From the NCBI GenBank assembly GCA_028714915.1, contig JAQTLL010000004.1, positions 248,001 through 312,000 on the forward strand: DNA of 64,000 nucleotides. The letters run 5' to 3'. A program made the translations under genes and the position numbers. Each line of letters starts with the position of its first letter. Positions within the stretch are counted from its first letter, which is position 1. Of the stretch, positions 8,912 to 17,823 are shown piece by piece. This stretch comes from Sulfuricurvum sp. (GTDB lineage: Bacteria > Campylobacterota > Campylobacteria > Campylobacterales > Sulfurimonadaceae). A model generated the notes under the pieces. The model was not told where the DNA came from, did no database searches, and saw nothing but the letters and a program-made list of their open reading frames with translations.

Positions 8912-10987
8912 ATGGTCATCGACAGCGTTTGTACCTATTGTGGTGTGGGATGCGATATTTCCGCTGAGGTCGAGGACAACAAAATTCAGAAGATTTTTGC
9001 CAAAGAAGAGGGGCTCGTTTCCCAAGGGCGACTTTGTATCAAAGGAAAGCAGGGATGGGATTTTGTAACTCACCCAAAACGCCTTCGCAATGCTCGTGTC
9101 CGTAAGGCATTTTTAAATGCCAATTCTGCATTGTTTGCAGATTTGGATATGGATTATCTTGAACCCATTGACCATGATTTTTATGAGATTAGTTATGAGA
9201 GTGCTTACGAGTTGGCGGCACGAAAGCTAAAATCAATTGTTAATGAGCATGGTTCACACTCTTTTGCCTCTATTGGCGGAGCACGGACGAGCTGTGAGAG
9301 TTCGTATTTGTTTCAGCACTTTACCCGTCATGTTGTCGGTTCTCCCCACGTTGATAATTGTGCACGCGTGTGTCACTCTCCTTCACTTAAAGGGATGCGT
9401 ACTACCATCGGTGAAGGTGCTGTGACAAATCCGTTTGATGATATTTATGAGACTGAGTTTATGGTAGTTATGGGGTCTAATACCACGGAGGGACACCCCA
9501 TCGTTGCAAATCGTATGCTTGATGTGATCAAAGATAAAGGGATTGAGCTTGCCGTCCTTGATGTGCGCAAACTTCAGCTTTCCAAATCTGCCACACATCA
9601 TTTGAGTATTCCGTATGAAGCAAATTTGATGATGCTGAATATGATGGCATATATTATTATAAACGAAGATTTGGTCAATAGTGATTTTATCGCATCACGG
9701 ACAAATGGCTATGAAGAGTACAAACAAACCATTTTAAATGACCCCTATGCAAACCCTGAATTTCTCCTCAAAATTCCCGGATATGAATCTCTCGTTGAAG
9801 AGATTCGTATGGTGGCCCGTAAATACGCAACGCGCAAAAGCCTCTTTTTCTGGGGCTTGGGAATTACGGAGCACTTAGACGGTTCGTATGCGGTTATGGC
9901 GATTACCCATCTTTCATTGATTACCGGAAATATCGGTAAACGAGGAGCTGGATTGATGCCTCTTCGCGGTCAAAACAACGTGCAGGGAACGTGTGATGTC
10001 GGGATGCTGCCGTATTATGCCCCCGATTATCAGCCACCCAAAGAAGTCGGGATGATGACCCCTGATTTGATTAATGCCATGGTTGAGGGGAAAATTAAAG
10101 GACTTTTTAACATTGGTGAAGACATCGCTCACATTCATCCCAACCAAAACAAAATCCATGCTGCCCTTAAAAATCTTGATTTGCTGATTGTCAATGAGCT
10201 TTTTGACAATGAAATCACCAAATTTGCTGATATTATTTTCGGGGTTAAAAGTGCTTACGAAAAAACGGGTGTTTATGTCAATGCGGAACGCAGACTCCAT
10301 CTCTCTCAACCACTGATTCATGTTACGATGCCCGATGACTGGGAAGTGATTTCGGAGATTTCTAAACGGTATGGGACAGATTTTGGTTTTAAGAACTCAA
10401 AAGATGTATGGGAAGCCGTCCGTGTCGATGCGCCCATACGTTTTGGCGGGGCAAGTTATGAAAAACTGGAAGCCAATCGCTTACGCGGATTGCAATGGCC
10501 GGTGCAAGAGGAAGATACCCCCGTGTTGCATCTTCATGATTTCCGTACCAAAGATGGGTTAGGATCGTTTCACTATAAGCAGTATGAGCCGCGCGGTCAA
10601 GTACAGGAACTTTTAAATGCACCGTCATACGAGGGATATTATCTCACAACGGGACGGGTATTGGTTCACTATAACAATGCCGCCCAAACCAACGCCTGTG
10701 AAAAACTCAGTCGCTCTCATAGTGAAGATACGTTGCTGGTGAGTGTGGAGGATGAAGAATTTTTTGAGTACAAAGATTTTGTCGTGCTCAAAAGCGAATA
10801 TGGTCAAAGTGCTCCTTTGCGGGTAAAAGTGAGCACAACGGTTAAAAAAGGGACCCTTTTTACGACATTTCACCATGCCAAAAGCCGTATCAACTTTTTG
10901 TTTGGAGATGAGCACGATGAGCTTATCAAAACTGCACGGTTTAAATCGATTAAAGTAGAAATACTTAAACCCGATTATTTGGATTAG
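8912..10987 (+). CDS. Formate dehydrogenase-like molybdopterin oxidoreductase, Cys type, lone catalytic subunit
   Basis: This 691-residue protein belongs to the Mo/W-bisPGD enzyme family. The N-terminal [4Fe-4S] motif is Cys7-x2-Cys10-x3-Cys14-x27-Cys42, with the conserved Lys44. The Mo ligand position is Cys154 followed by His155 (ARVCHSPS), matching formate dehydrogenases that use Cys in place of selenocysteine. The C-terminal part (about 580-690) is the molybdopterin dinucleotide-binding domain. No electron-transfer subunit, membrane anchor, FdhD or twin-arginine signal is encoded beside it, so it is probably a cytoplasmic orphan subunit. The substrate is inferred from the active site only; an assimilatory nitrate reductase-like role is less likely. 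Confidence 0.82.
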   Translation: MVIDSVCTYCGVGCDISAEVEDNKIQKIFAKEEGLVSQGRLCIKGKQGWDFVTHPKRLRNARVRKAFLNANSALFADLDMDYLEPIDHDFYEISYESAYELAARKLKSIVNEHGSHSFASIGGARTSCESSYLFQHFTRHVVGSPHVDNCARVCHSPSLKGMRTTIGEGAVTNPFDDIYETEFMVVMGSNTTEGHPIVANRMLDVIKDKGIELAVLDVRKLQLSKSATHHLSIPYEANLMMLNMMAYIIINEDLVNSDFIASRTNGYEEYKQTILNDPYANPEFLLKIPGYESLVEEIRMVARKYATRKSLFFWGLGITEHLDGSYAVMAITHLSLITGNIGKRGAGLMPLRGQNNVQGTCDVGMLPYYAPDYQPPKEVGMMTPDLINAMVEGKIKGLFNIGEDIAHIHPNQNKIHAALKNLDLLIVNELFDNEITKFADIIFGVKSAYEKTGVYVNAERRLHLSQPLIHVTMPDDWEVISEISKRYGTDFGFKNSKDVWEAVRVDAPIRFGGASYEKLEANRLRGLQWPVQEEDTPVLHLHDFRTKDGLGSFHYKQYEPRGQVQELLNAPSYEGYYLTTGRVLVHYNNAAQTNACEKLSRSHSEDTLLVSVEDEEFFEYKDFVVLKSEYGQSAPLRVKVSTTVKKGTLFTTFHHAKSRINFLFGDEHDELIKTARFKSIKVEILKPDYLD

Positions 10988-10990
10988 GTA

Positions 10991-11323
10991 ATGCACACCA
11001 AGGCAAAAGGAAATATTGCCGAAGAGAGGGGATGTGAGTTTTTACGTTCCCGTGGGTGCAGAATCATTGACCGAAACGTTTATAACCGTTTTGGTGAGAT
11101 TGATATTATTGCTCTCAAAGATAACGTGTTACGCTTCGTTGAAGTCAAAAGTGCTCAAAGCTACGAACAGGCTGTCAACAATATTACCCCCTCAAAACTT
11201 CAAAAACTCAATCGTACCATCCAAACGTATCTTCAGAAAAAAAAGTTTTCATTAGATTATTGTGTTGATGCACTTATCGTTACGGATGATGGAATTGAGT
11301 GGATTGAGAATATCACTCTGTAA
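10991..11323 (+). CDS. YraN/UPF0102 family nuclease-fold protein
   Basis: The 110-residue protein matches the UPF0102 (YraN) family, which has a Holliday-junction-resolvase-like PD-(D/E)xK fold. The putative metal-binding residues are in GEIDIIA (residues about 35-41) and VEVKS (54-58), with the N-terminal KGNIAEERGCEFL also typical. Its role in DNA metabolism is not established. It starts 3 bases after the molybdoenzyme gene and is probably co-transcribed with it. Confidence 0.9.
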   Translation: MHTKAKGNIAEERGCEFLRSRGCRIIDRNVYNRFGEIDIIALKDNVLRFVEVKSAQSYEQAVNNITPSKLQKLNRTIQTYLQKKKFSLDYCVDALIVTDDGIEWIENITL

Positions 11324-11353
11324 CACTTTTGCTTAGAAAAGTGATGAAAATTC

Positions 11354-11389
11354 TATAATAAGACGTTTTAAAGAAAGGGGCGTTATAAT
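11354..11389 (+). promoter_or_regulatory. Two candidate -10 boxes before trxA
   Basis: Perfect TATAAT hexamers occur at 11354-11359 and 11384-11389, 61 and 31 bases before the trxA ATG. The nearer one would give a short leader containing AAGGA. Two tandem start sites are possible. Confidence 0.5.
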
Positions 11390-11419
11390 TGCTCATCATA
11401 ACAAACTCAAGGAAATAAA

Positions 11420-11737
11420 ATGGGTAAATACATCGAATTAACAGCATCAAATTTCGCTGATACGACAAAAGAGGGCGTTGCTCTTGTAGACTTCTGGGCA
11501 CCATGGTGTGGACCGTGTCGTATGATCGCTCCGGTTATCGAAGAGTTGGCAAATGATTTTGAAGGAATTGCTAAAATCTGTAAAGTAAACACAGACGAAG
11601 AACAAGACATTGCCGTAAAATACGGTATCCGTTCAATTCCTACTATTCTTTTCTTCAAAAATGGCGAAATGGTTGATCAAATGGTTGGTGCGGCTTCCAA
11701 GCAAGCGTTCACTGACAAAATTAACTCACTGTTATAA
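11420..11737 (+). CDS. trxA: Thioredoxin
   Basis: This 105-residue protein is a canonical thioredoxin with the active site Trp-Cys30-Gly-Pro-Cys33 in DFWAPWCGPCRM and the cis-Pro in IRSIPTI. It reduces disulfides of cytoplasmic enzymes such as ribonucleotide reductase and peroxiredoxins, and is itself reduced by the thioredoxin reductase encoded next (trxB). The start follows AAGGAAATAAA. It has two candidate promoters and a perfect palindrome behind it, so trxA is probably transcribed alone at a high level. Confidence 0.98.
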   Translation: MGKYIELTASNFADTTKEGVALVDFWAPWCGPCRMIAPVIEELANDFEGIAKICKVNTDEEQDIAVKYGIRSIPTILFFKNGEMVDQMVGAASKQAFTDKINSLL

Positions 11738-11744
11738 TAAAATA

Positions 11745-11766
11745 CCAAAGGGATATATCCCTTTGG
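11745..11766 (+). terminator. Perfect 22-base palindrome behind trxA
   Basis: CCAAAGGG and CCCTTTGG flank ATATAT, giving a stem of eight GC/AT pairs that can extend through the centre. It starts 7 bases after the trxA stop. No T-run follows, so it may act as a 3'-stabilising hairpin or a Rho-assisted terminator rather than a classical intrinsic terminator. Confidence 0.5.
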
Positions 11767-11911
11767 CTGCTCTAGTACTTCCTCTTCTTTCTTAATTAGC
11801 CTGAAAGTTTTCTAAAACCATTTTTCTTTTTATCAATTTGTAGCACTCTTTAACAGCAATAGAGTACCATACGTACAGCTTAGAATGAGTCAAATTATTG
11901 AGGTGTTAAGT

Positions 11912-12856
11912 ATGTTGGATTGTGCAATTATCGGGGGAGGACCTGCAGGTTTAACGGCAGGTTTGTATACGACACGCGGTGGCTTGGATAATGTTGTAAT
12001 GTTTGAGAAGGGGATGCCCGGTGGACAGATTACGATGAGTTCCGAGATTGAGAACTATCCGGGTGCTACGACTCATAATTTGAGCGGAATGGATTTTATG
12101 TCCCCGTGGCCTGAGCAGTGTCAGCGTTTTGGATTGAAACACGAAATGTCCGAAGTAACACGTGTTTCTTGCAATGAGGATGGAACGTTTACGATTCATA
12201 AATCAGATGGAAAAACCGATACAGCTAAAAGTGTCATTGTAGGGACGGGATCGACCCCGAAACGTGCAGGATTTATCGGTGAAGATAAATATTTTGGTCG
12301 TGGTGTGAGTACGTGTGCAACGTGTGATGGTTTTTTCTATAAAGGTAAAGAAGTTGTGGTGATTGGTGGCGGTGATACGGCACTTGAAGAGGCTCTTTAT
12401 TTGGCAAAAATCTGTTCTAAAGTGTATCTAATCCACCGTCGTGATACGTTTCGTTCAGCACCTAGTACGATTGAACGAATCAACAATACGGAAAATATAG
12501 AGCTTATCCTCAATGCTGCTCCTGAAGAAGTACTGGGTGATGCTATGGGTGTGACAGGAATTCGTGTTGCGTTTAAAGATGCTTCTACTCGTCAAATTGA
12601 TGCTCCCGGAGTGTTTATTTTCATCGGCAATAATGTCAATAACCAAGTGTTAATTCAAGAAGACGGTAGTTTTTTATGCGATATGAGTCCCTCTGGTGAG
12701 GTCATTGTGGATTTGAGTATGAAAACATCCGTTGCGGGATTGTACGCTGTGGGTGATATGCGAATTGCGGCACCTAAGCAAGTGGTCAGTGCTGCTGGGG
12801 ATGGTGCAGTTGCAGCGCTTCAGGCAATTTCGTATGTGGATGAACATTTTCATTAA
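11912..12856 (+). CDS. trxB: Thioredoxin-disulfide reductase
   Basis: The flavoprotein reduces thioredoxin with NADPH. The FAD-binding [10 protein letters not shown] lies at residues 8-17 and the redox-active pair is Cys135-Ala-Thr-Cys138 (CATCDGFF). The NADPH-binding motif is [12 protein letters not shown] with HRR downstream, and the C-terminal FAD motif is YAVGDMR. I chose the ATG at 11912 (314 residues) because GAGGTG lies 6 bases before it and homologues begin at this Met; an in-frame ATG at 11885 has no ribosome-binding site. trxA lies directly upstream. Confidence 0.96.
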   Translation: MLDCAIIGGGPAGLTAGLYTTRGGLDNVVMFEKGMPGGQITMSSEIENYPGATTHNLSGMDFMSPWPEQCQRFGLKHEMSEVTRVSCNEDGTFTIHKSDGKTDTAKSVIVGTGSTPKRAGFIGEDKYFGRGVSTCATCDGFFYKGKEVVVIGGGDTALEEALYLAKICSKVYLIHRRDTFRSAPSTIERINNTENIELILNAAPEEVLGDAMGVTGIRVAFKDASTRQIDAPGVFIFIGNNVNNQVLIQEDGSFLCDMSPSGEVIVDLSMKTSVAGLYAVGDMRIAAPKQVVSAAGDGAVAALQAISYVDEHFH

Positions 12857-12932
12857 TCTATACGCTATCGGAATACATCCCGATTGGCTACGTTAACACT
12901 GGGTTTACTTCAGCAGTAAGCTCAAGTAGATT
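12855..12932 (+). repeat. Structured repeat element, copy A (trxB-dapB gap)
   Basis: Three nested helices can be drawn. An outer pairing joins AATCTA (12855-12860) and TAGATT (12927-12932). Hairpin 1 is ATCGG/CCGAT (12867-12871/12880-12884) with loop AATACATC. Hairpin 2 is CTGGGTTTACT (12899-12909) with AGTAAGCTCAAG (12915-12926), including G-U pairs and one bulged A. The junction between the hairpins reads GGCTACGTTAACA. The same design recurs near 18.90 and 26.68 kb. Function unknown; it begins at the trxB stop and ends 62 bases before the chosen dapB start. Confidence 0.65.
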
Positions 12933-12994
12933 TGTGTCCTTTTAAAGTCTAAGACGATACAATTCGTTTTTACCATTGTGAACGGGAGATGACC

Positions 12995-13768
12995 ATGATT
13001 AGAGTAGGTGTATTTGGTGCAGGCGGACGTGTCGGAAAGTTGATTATTGAAGATTTGCGTCAGGCAAGTGACATATCACTGGGTGCTGTCTATGTGCGCA
13101 ATGAGCTTAACTTTTCGATTGATCCGTCTGTCCTTGTGACTAATGATATGAATGTGTTGCTCAAAAGTTCTGATGTTATCATTGATTTTTCACTTCCCGA
13201 AGCGACACAAGCCCTTTTAGAGTGTGCGATGGAACATCCAAAGCCTCTCGTTATCGGGACAACGGGGATGGATGCTCATCAGCTTAATCTACTCAAAAAT
13301 GCGAGCGAATCAATGCCGATTTTGTATGCAACCAATATGTCACTGGGAGTAGCACTGCTTAACAAGCTTGTGTACGCCGCTTCAAAAACCCTCAAAGAGT
13401 TTGACATTGAGATTGTAGAACAGCATCATCGTCACAAAAAAGATGCTCCAAGCGGTACCGCATTGACGCTGGCACACTCAGCGGCACTTGCGCGAGGTTT
13501 GGATTTGGATAAGGTTCGTATCAGTGGTCGTGATGGCAATATCGGTGAGCGTTCCAAAGATGAAATTGCCGTGATGGCATTGCGAGGCGGTGACATCGTG
13601 GGACGTCATACCGTTGGTTTTTACAATGAGGGGGAGTTTGTCGAGCTTCACCATACGGCGACCAGTCGCAATACGTTTTCAAAAGGGTCAATCCGTGCTG
13701 CCAAATGGTTGGTGGGCCAAGAGAATGGATTGTATAATATCAGTGATTGTTTGGAATTAGGAGAATAA
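12995..13768 (+). CDS. dapB: 4-hydroxy-tetrahydrodipicolinate reductase
   Basis: The enzyme reduces hydroxy-tetrahydrodipicolinate with NAD(P)H in lysine and diaminopimelate biosynthesis. The cofactor loop [10 protein letters not shown] is at the N-terminus, IGTTGM marks the nicotinamide site, and the catalytic segment [15 protein letters not shown] holds the His and Lys of the active site. I prefer the ATG at 12995 (257 residues): GGGAG at 12984-12988 is 6 bases away, whereas the ATG at 12989 directly abuts it. purF follows immediately, an arrangement also known in Campylobacter. Confidence 0.96.
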   Translation: MIRVGVFGAGGRVGKLIIEDLRQASDISLGAVYVRNELNFSIDPSVLVTNDMNVLLKSSDVIIDFSLPEATQALLECAMEHPKPLVIGTTGMDAHQLNLLKNASESMPILYATNMSLGVALLNKLVYAASKTLKEFDIEIVEQHHRHKKDAPSGTALTLAHSAALARGLDLDKVRISGRDGNIGERSKDEIAVMALRGGDIVGRHTVGFYNEGEFVELHHTATSRNTFSKGSIRAAKWLVGQENGLYNISDCLELGE

Positions 13769-15118
13769 ATGCGTAGTATGAATGAAAAATGTGCGGTTGT
13801 TGGTATTTTCGATCATCCGCAAGCCTCAAAATTAGCCTATTTCTCTCTTCATGCCCAACAGCATCGAGGTCAAGAAGCGGCAGGGATCAGCACCAGCAAT
13901 GGTGAAAAGCTCTATACGATTAAAGATCGAGGGCTTGTAACGCAGGTTTTTGATAATCAAAAACTCGCAACCCTAAAAGGGGAGATGGCAATTGGGCATA
14001 CGCGCTATTCAACTGCTGGAGATGACTCTATTCTTGATGCCCAGCCGGTATTTGCCCGCTATGATCTAGGGGAGATGGCGATTGTTCACAACGGTAATCT
14101 CACCAATGCCAAAGAGGTACGGGATGCCCTTATTAAAAAAGGGGCGATTTTTCAAACCTATATGGATACTGAAAATCTTATCCATCTTATCGCTAAAAGT
14201 GACCAGCATCATCTCACTGATCGTATCATCGATGCGGTTAAAAAAATCGAGGGGGCGTATTCCCTCGTTTTTTTGAGCCGTTCTAAGATGTTTGCAATGC
14301 GTGACCGTTTCGGATTCCGTCCCTTAAGCCTTGGGCGTGTGGGTGATGGCTATGTGGTAGCGTCTGAAACGTGTGCATTTGATCTTATCGGTGCAGAATA
14401 TATTCGTGATGTAGAGCCGGGTGAGTTATTGATTTTTGAAAAAGGGAAAGCTCCTCAATCAATTAAAGTGTTTGATGCCACACCAAAACATTGTATTTTT
14501 GAATACGTTTATTTTGCCCGTCCTGACTCCAATGTGTATAAACAAAACGTCTACGAGATGCGTAAAGCAATGGGTAAAAAATTAGCCCAAGAGCAGCCTA
14601 TAATCGCTGACATGGTTGTTCCTGTCCCTGATGGCGGTGTTCCGGCGGCGATAGGATATTCACAAGAGAGCGGGATTCCTTTTGAAATGGCGATTATGCG
14701 TAATCACTATATCGGACGGACATTTATCGAGCCGACGCAAGAGATGCGCGATTTAAAAGTCAAGATGAAACTCTCTCCGATAGAGCATCTTATCAAGGGA
14801 AAACGTTTGATCGTTGTTGATGACTCCATTGTACGCGGAACAACAAGCCGTCAGATCGTCCGAATGCTCAAAGCTGCGGGTGCTCTTGAAGTACACATGC
14901 GTATTTCGAGCCCTCCGACAACCGATCCTTGTTTTTACGGTGTCGATACACCGGATAAAGATAAGCTGATTGCTGCAAACATGACCAATGCAGAGATTTG
15001 TGCTTTTATTGAAGCTGATTCTCTTGGCTATTTGAGTAATGACGGATTGTTGCTGAGTGTAAACGGCAAAGAAGAAAACTATTGTACGGCGTGTTTTACC
15101 GGCAATTATATTATTTAA
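13769..15118 (+). CDS. purF: Amidophosphoribosyltransferase
   Basis: The 449-residue enzyme makes phosphoribosylamine from PRPP and glutamine, the first step of purine synthesis. The N-terminal nucleophile is Cys8 (KCAVVGIF), so seven residues must be removed as a propeptide. HRGQEAAGI and GHTRYSTAG belong to the glutaminase domain, and the PRPP site is VVDDSIVRGTT near residue 350. A C-terminal Cys-containing segment (YCTACFTG) is common in the family. AGGAG lies 6 bases before the ATG, directly at the dapB stop. Confidence 0.97.
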   Translation: MRSMNEKCAVVGIFDHPQASKLAYFSLHAQQHRGQEAAGISTSNGEKLYTIKDRGLVTQVFDNQKLATLKGEMAIGHTRYSTAGDDSILDAQPVFARYDLGEMAIVHNGNLTNAKEVRDALIKKGAIFQTYMDTENLIHLIAKSDQHHLTDRIIDAVKKIEGAYSLVFLSRSKMFAMRDRFGFRPLSLGRVGDGYVVASETCAFDLIGAEYIRDVEPGELLIFEKGKAPQSIKVFDATPKHCIFEYVYFARPDSNVYKQNVYEMRKAMGKKLAQEQPIIADMVVPVPDGGVPAAIGYSQESGIPFEMAIMRNHYIGRTFIEPTQEMRDLKVKMKLSPIEHLIKGKRLIVVDDSIVRGTTSRQIVRMLKAAGALEVHMRISSPPTTDPCFYGVDTPDKDKLIAANMTNAEICAFIEADSLGYLSNDGLLLSVNGKEENYCTACFTGNYII

Positions 15119-15128
15119 AACAATTTAG

Positions 15129-16091
15129 ATGCGCGAACAAATTTTTACATTCGGACAATATTTGAGTGAAAAATTTGGGTGCAAAGTCTCTAAAGTTCCT
15201 GTTTCCATCTCAGGATTTACTTGCCCAAATATTGATGGAAGTGTTGCAAAGGGGGGGTGTACTTTTTGCGAAAATGACTCCTTTAGTCCAAGTCTGGACA
15301 AAGCAAAGCCTCTTAAGGGTTTCTTTCTTAATCTTGAATCACGTGAAAATCCTTATTTAGAAAAACAGCTTGAACAGCTCCAGTGGCAATTTGATGCGCT
15401 CTCCAAAAAATTAAGTCTCCAAAACGGTACGCAAAAATATCTCGTCTATTTTCAAAGTTTTACCAATACGTATGCCCCGCTAGAAACACTCAAAGCACTG
15501 TATGAAAAAGCTCTTAGTTTTGAAAATGTAGTAGGTCTTAGTATTGGAACGCGCTCGGACAGTATCAGCGATGAGGTGTTTGAGTATTTGTGCGAGCTTT
15601 CCCAGAAAACAGAACTATGGATTGAGTTTGGGATTCAATCGATTTTTGATAAGACACTGGAAAAAATCAATCGTGGACATGATGCACAAAGTGTTAAAGA
15701 AGCAATACTTAAAGCCAAAAAATATGGATTAAATGTATGCGGGCATCTTATATTCGGACTCCCTGGAGAAGATAAAGAGATGATGCTTCAAACGGCGCAG
15801 GCGGCATACGATTTAGGAGTAGATTCTCTGAAATACCATCCTCTTTATGTAGTGAAGCGGACCGCATTGGCAAATGAATACGGACGCGGTGAGTTTACTC
15901 CGATCACGGAAGAGCTTTATTTAGATGTGTTGAGTGAAGCATTAAAAATGAAGCCACGCACTATTAGCGTTCAGCGTCTTACAGCGGGAATAAATGATGA
16001 ATCGCTCCTAGCACCGGAATGGTGCCGAGATAAAAATACGCAACTGCGAGCCATTAACAATGCTCTTAAAGCAGTAGGATTAAAATACTAA
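15129..16091 (+). CDS. Radical SAM protein, TIGR01212 (YhcC-like) family
   Basis: This 320-residue protein has the unusual radical SAM cluster motif Cys32-x11-Cys44-x2-Cys47 typical of the TIGR01212 family, followed by YFQSFTNTYAP, SIGTRSDSI, WIEFGIQS and GLPGED, which line the SAM and substrate sites in the TIM barrel. The family is related to the elongator-type Elp3 radical SAM enzymes but its substrate is unknown. It starts 10 bases after purF and is probably the last gene of the dapB-purF transcript. Confidence 0.9.
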   Translation: MREQIFTFGQYLSEKFGCKVSKVPVSISGFTCPNIDGSVAKGGCTFCENDSFSPSLDKAKPLKGFFLNLESRENPYLEKQLEQLQWQFDALSKKLSLQNGTQKYLVYFQSFTNTYAPLETLKALYEKALSFENVVGLSIGTRSDSISDEVFEYLCELSQKTELWIEFGIQSIFDKTLEKINRGHDAQSVKEAILKAKKYGLNVCGHLIFGLPGEDKEMMLQTAQAAYDLGVDSLKYHPLYVVKRTALANEYGRGEFTPITEELYLDVLSEALKMKPRTISVQRLTAGINDESLLAPEWCRDKNTQLRAINNALKAVGLKY

Positions 16092-16097
16092 TTTTTT

Positions 16098-16631
16098 TCA
16101 CTGACCATAGGCTCTAACGTAGCTTGTATACCCTTTAAAATAAGTAGGGTGTCGCATAATAATCCGGAAATCTTTTCGTTGCCCAGGTTTGAGATTGGTG
16201 GCGACTACTTCGGTCACAATTAGATACGAGGGCTTGACTCTCCCATCCCCGATAAGTTCTGCAAATGCATTTGACTGATAGGAAGGTTTTCCTTTTAAAG
16301 CGGCACTGTCTTTGTTGACAATTTTAATTTCTACACTCACTTCACCGATGGTATAATTACCAGAATTTCGTACTGAACCTGTAAAAAATATTTTTTCTGT
16401 AGGAAGAAAACGATAGTCATCCACATTTGATAAGGTTATTTTTTTGGTATAACTATCAATGATTAAAAGTGCACCAAATACAAATCCCAGTGCAACAATG
16501 GTATAAGTGAAAATAATAGAAGCTTTTGAAGTTAAGTTGGATTGTCGAAGTGTTGAGATGATAAGAGTGATGAGTCCTAAAGTGATAAGGGTGACAGCAC
16601 CGTAGTGCCAAAAGGTAAAATAGGTATTCAT
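16098..16631 (-). CDS. DUF2393 family membrane protein (second copy)
   Basis: The 177-residue protein has two N-terminal transmembrane segments (about residues 10-28 and 37-58) and then a beta-rich extracytoplasmic domain with FFTGSVRNSGNYTIGEVSVEIKIV, which resembles a small Ig-like fold. It matches the DUF2393 family of Campylobacterota; the function is unknown. Its ATG overlaps the stop of the upstream paralogue by one base (TAATG), so the two are co-translated. Confidence 0.8.
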   Translation of the reverse strand: MNTYFTFWHYGAVTLITLGLITLIISTLRQSNLTSKASIIFTYTIVALGFVFGALLIIDSYTKKITLSNVDDYRFLPTEKIFFTGSVRNSGNYTIGEVSVEIKIVNKDSAALKGKPSYQSNAFAELIGDGRVKPSYLIVTEVVATNLKPGQRKDFRIIMRHPTYFKGYTSYVRAYGQ

Positions 16632-17149
16632 TATCTACAGATTCCCCATGCGGTAACACTGAATTTTTTTGGATAGCTGAAGGGTTCAATTAAGAGTTTA
16701 AATGTTTCACCGCTGTTTGGTTTAACCGGTTGTGTGAGGGTGAGCGTTTGACGACGAAAAGGGAGATAAGGGTAAATCTTATCATTGAGTATTTTGATGG
16801 AAGAGACTTTGGATACCCCAAAATAAAGGGTGCATTCTTTAAAGGTCTGTTGTGAGGTATTGTTAATGTCTCCTTTGAGAACCAACGCTTCGGTATATTC
16901 GAGATCTTGTACGGTAGAGAGGGTAATAGTGTGTTTGTAGAGGTATTTATGCAGCAGCATATAGCCTCCAAAGGGTCCCCCGATAAGAAGAAGAAAAGCA
17001 GTCAATACAAGTGTAATGGCAAGGGTGAGTTTGTGATGCAATAAAACTGCCAAAATAAGAAAAAGAAAAAAGAAAAAAAGGATTCCCCCAAAAAGGAGGT
17101 AATCGTAAAGAGCTAGCGTATCAATAAAGTGAAGCAGTTGAGTTTTCAT
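16631..17149 (-). CDS. DUF2393 family membrane protein (first copy)
   Basis: This 172-residue protein has the same layout as its neighbour: two membrane segments (about residues 17-39 and 42-66), then a domain of about 100 residues with VLKGDINNTSQQTFKECTLYFGVSKV. The two copies are diverged duplicates. It overlaps the hisIE stop by four bases and is therefore part of the SPFH-hisIE operon. The pair may act together as a membrane complex, which is inference from tandem coupling only. Confidence 0.8.
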   Translation of the reverse strand: MKTQLLHFIDTLALYDYLLFGGILFFFFLFLILAVLLHHKLTLAITLVLTAFLLLIGGPFGGYMLLHKYLYKHTITLSTVQDLEYTEALVLKGDINNTSQQTFKECTLYFGVSKVSSIKILNDKIYPYLPFRRQTLTLTQPVKPNSGETFKLLIEPFSYPKKFSVTAWGICR

Positions 17150-17820
17150 TTGTCCCTAGAGTTTTTCTCGGCGATCCCGCTTACTCCCGACCGTCGGGCA
17201 AGCTCTTGTTTGATACGATCGGGAGAGATATTTTTGTGTCCCAGTGCAACCAAGACATGATAGACTAAATCGGCACATTCATAAATAATTTCATCTTCAT
17301 TATCATCTTTGATTGCAAAGGCGAATTCGCCCGCTTCTTCGACCACTTTTTTGAGTATTGTATTATCTCCACTACTGAGGAGTTTGGCCGTCCATGAGGT
17401 TGTCGGGTCACTATTTTTTCTTTGGAGAATGGTGTGGTACAGTTCATCAATAATTCCATAGGTAGCAACAGTATCGATTGTAGGCTCCCCAATGATTGCA
17501 CCCGACTCGATGTCGGTAAAAAAACAGGATTTGCGTCCAGTATGACACGCAACCCCTTCTTGGCGTACCATTATGAGGAGCGTATCGTTATCACAGTCAA
17601 GTAAAAAGCGTTCAATATGCTGGAAATGACCGCTGCTTTCACCTTTTTTCCATAAGCGTTGTTTTGAACGTGAAAAATAATGTGCCACTTTCGTAGAGAG
17701 GGAGAGTTCCAGGGATTCACGGTTCATGTACGCCATCATCAGCACTTCCAGTGTTGTGGAGTCTTGGACGATGACGGGGAGCAGCTCAGACTTTGCCCAG
17801 TCGATTTGATTAAGGTTCAT
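17146..17820 (-). CDS. hisIE: Bifunctional phosphoribosyl-AMP cyclohydrolase / phosphoribosyl-ATP pyrophosphohydrolase
   Basis: The 224-residue fusion carries out steps 2 and 3 of histidine biosynthesis. The HisI part (about 1-115) shows FSRSKQRLWKKGESSGH and the metal-binding Cys and Asp residues (LLDCDNDT, ACHTGRKSCFF). The HisE part (about 130-224) has the MazG-like acid motif VVEEAGEFAFA with DEIIYECADLVYH. It is 3 bases behind the SPFH gene and overlaps the first DUF2393 gene, an unusual partnership for a his gene. Confidence 0.96.
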   Translation of the reverse strand: MNLNQIDWAKSELLPVIVQDSTTLEVLMMAYMNRESLELSLSTKVAHYFSRSKQRLWKKGESSGHFQHIERFLLDCDNDTLLIMVRQEGVACHTGRKSCFFTDIESGAIIGEPTIDTVATYGIIDELYHTILQRKNSDPTTSWTAKLLSSGDNTILKKVVEEAGEFAFAIKDDNEDEIIYECADLVYHVLVALGHKNISPDRIKQELARRSGVSGIAEKNSRDK

Positions 17821-17823
17821 CGA

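Noticed and set aside
11745..11800. Fourth copy of the structured repeat behind trxA
   Set aside because: A hairpin followed by GGCT recalls the first hairpin and junction, but the loop, the GCTAYG motif and hairpin 2 are missing; it is more likely a simple trxA 3' hairpin.
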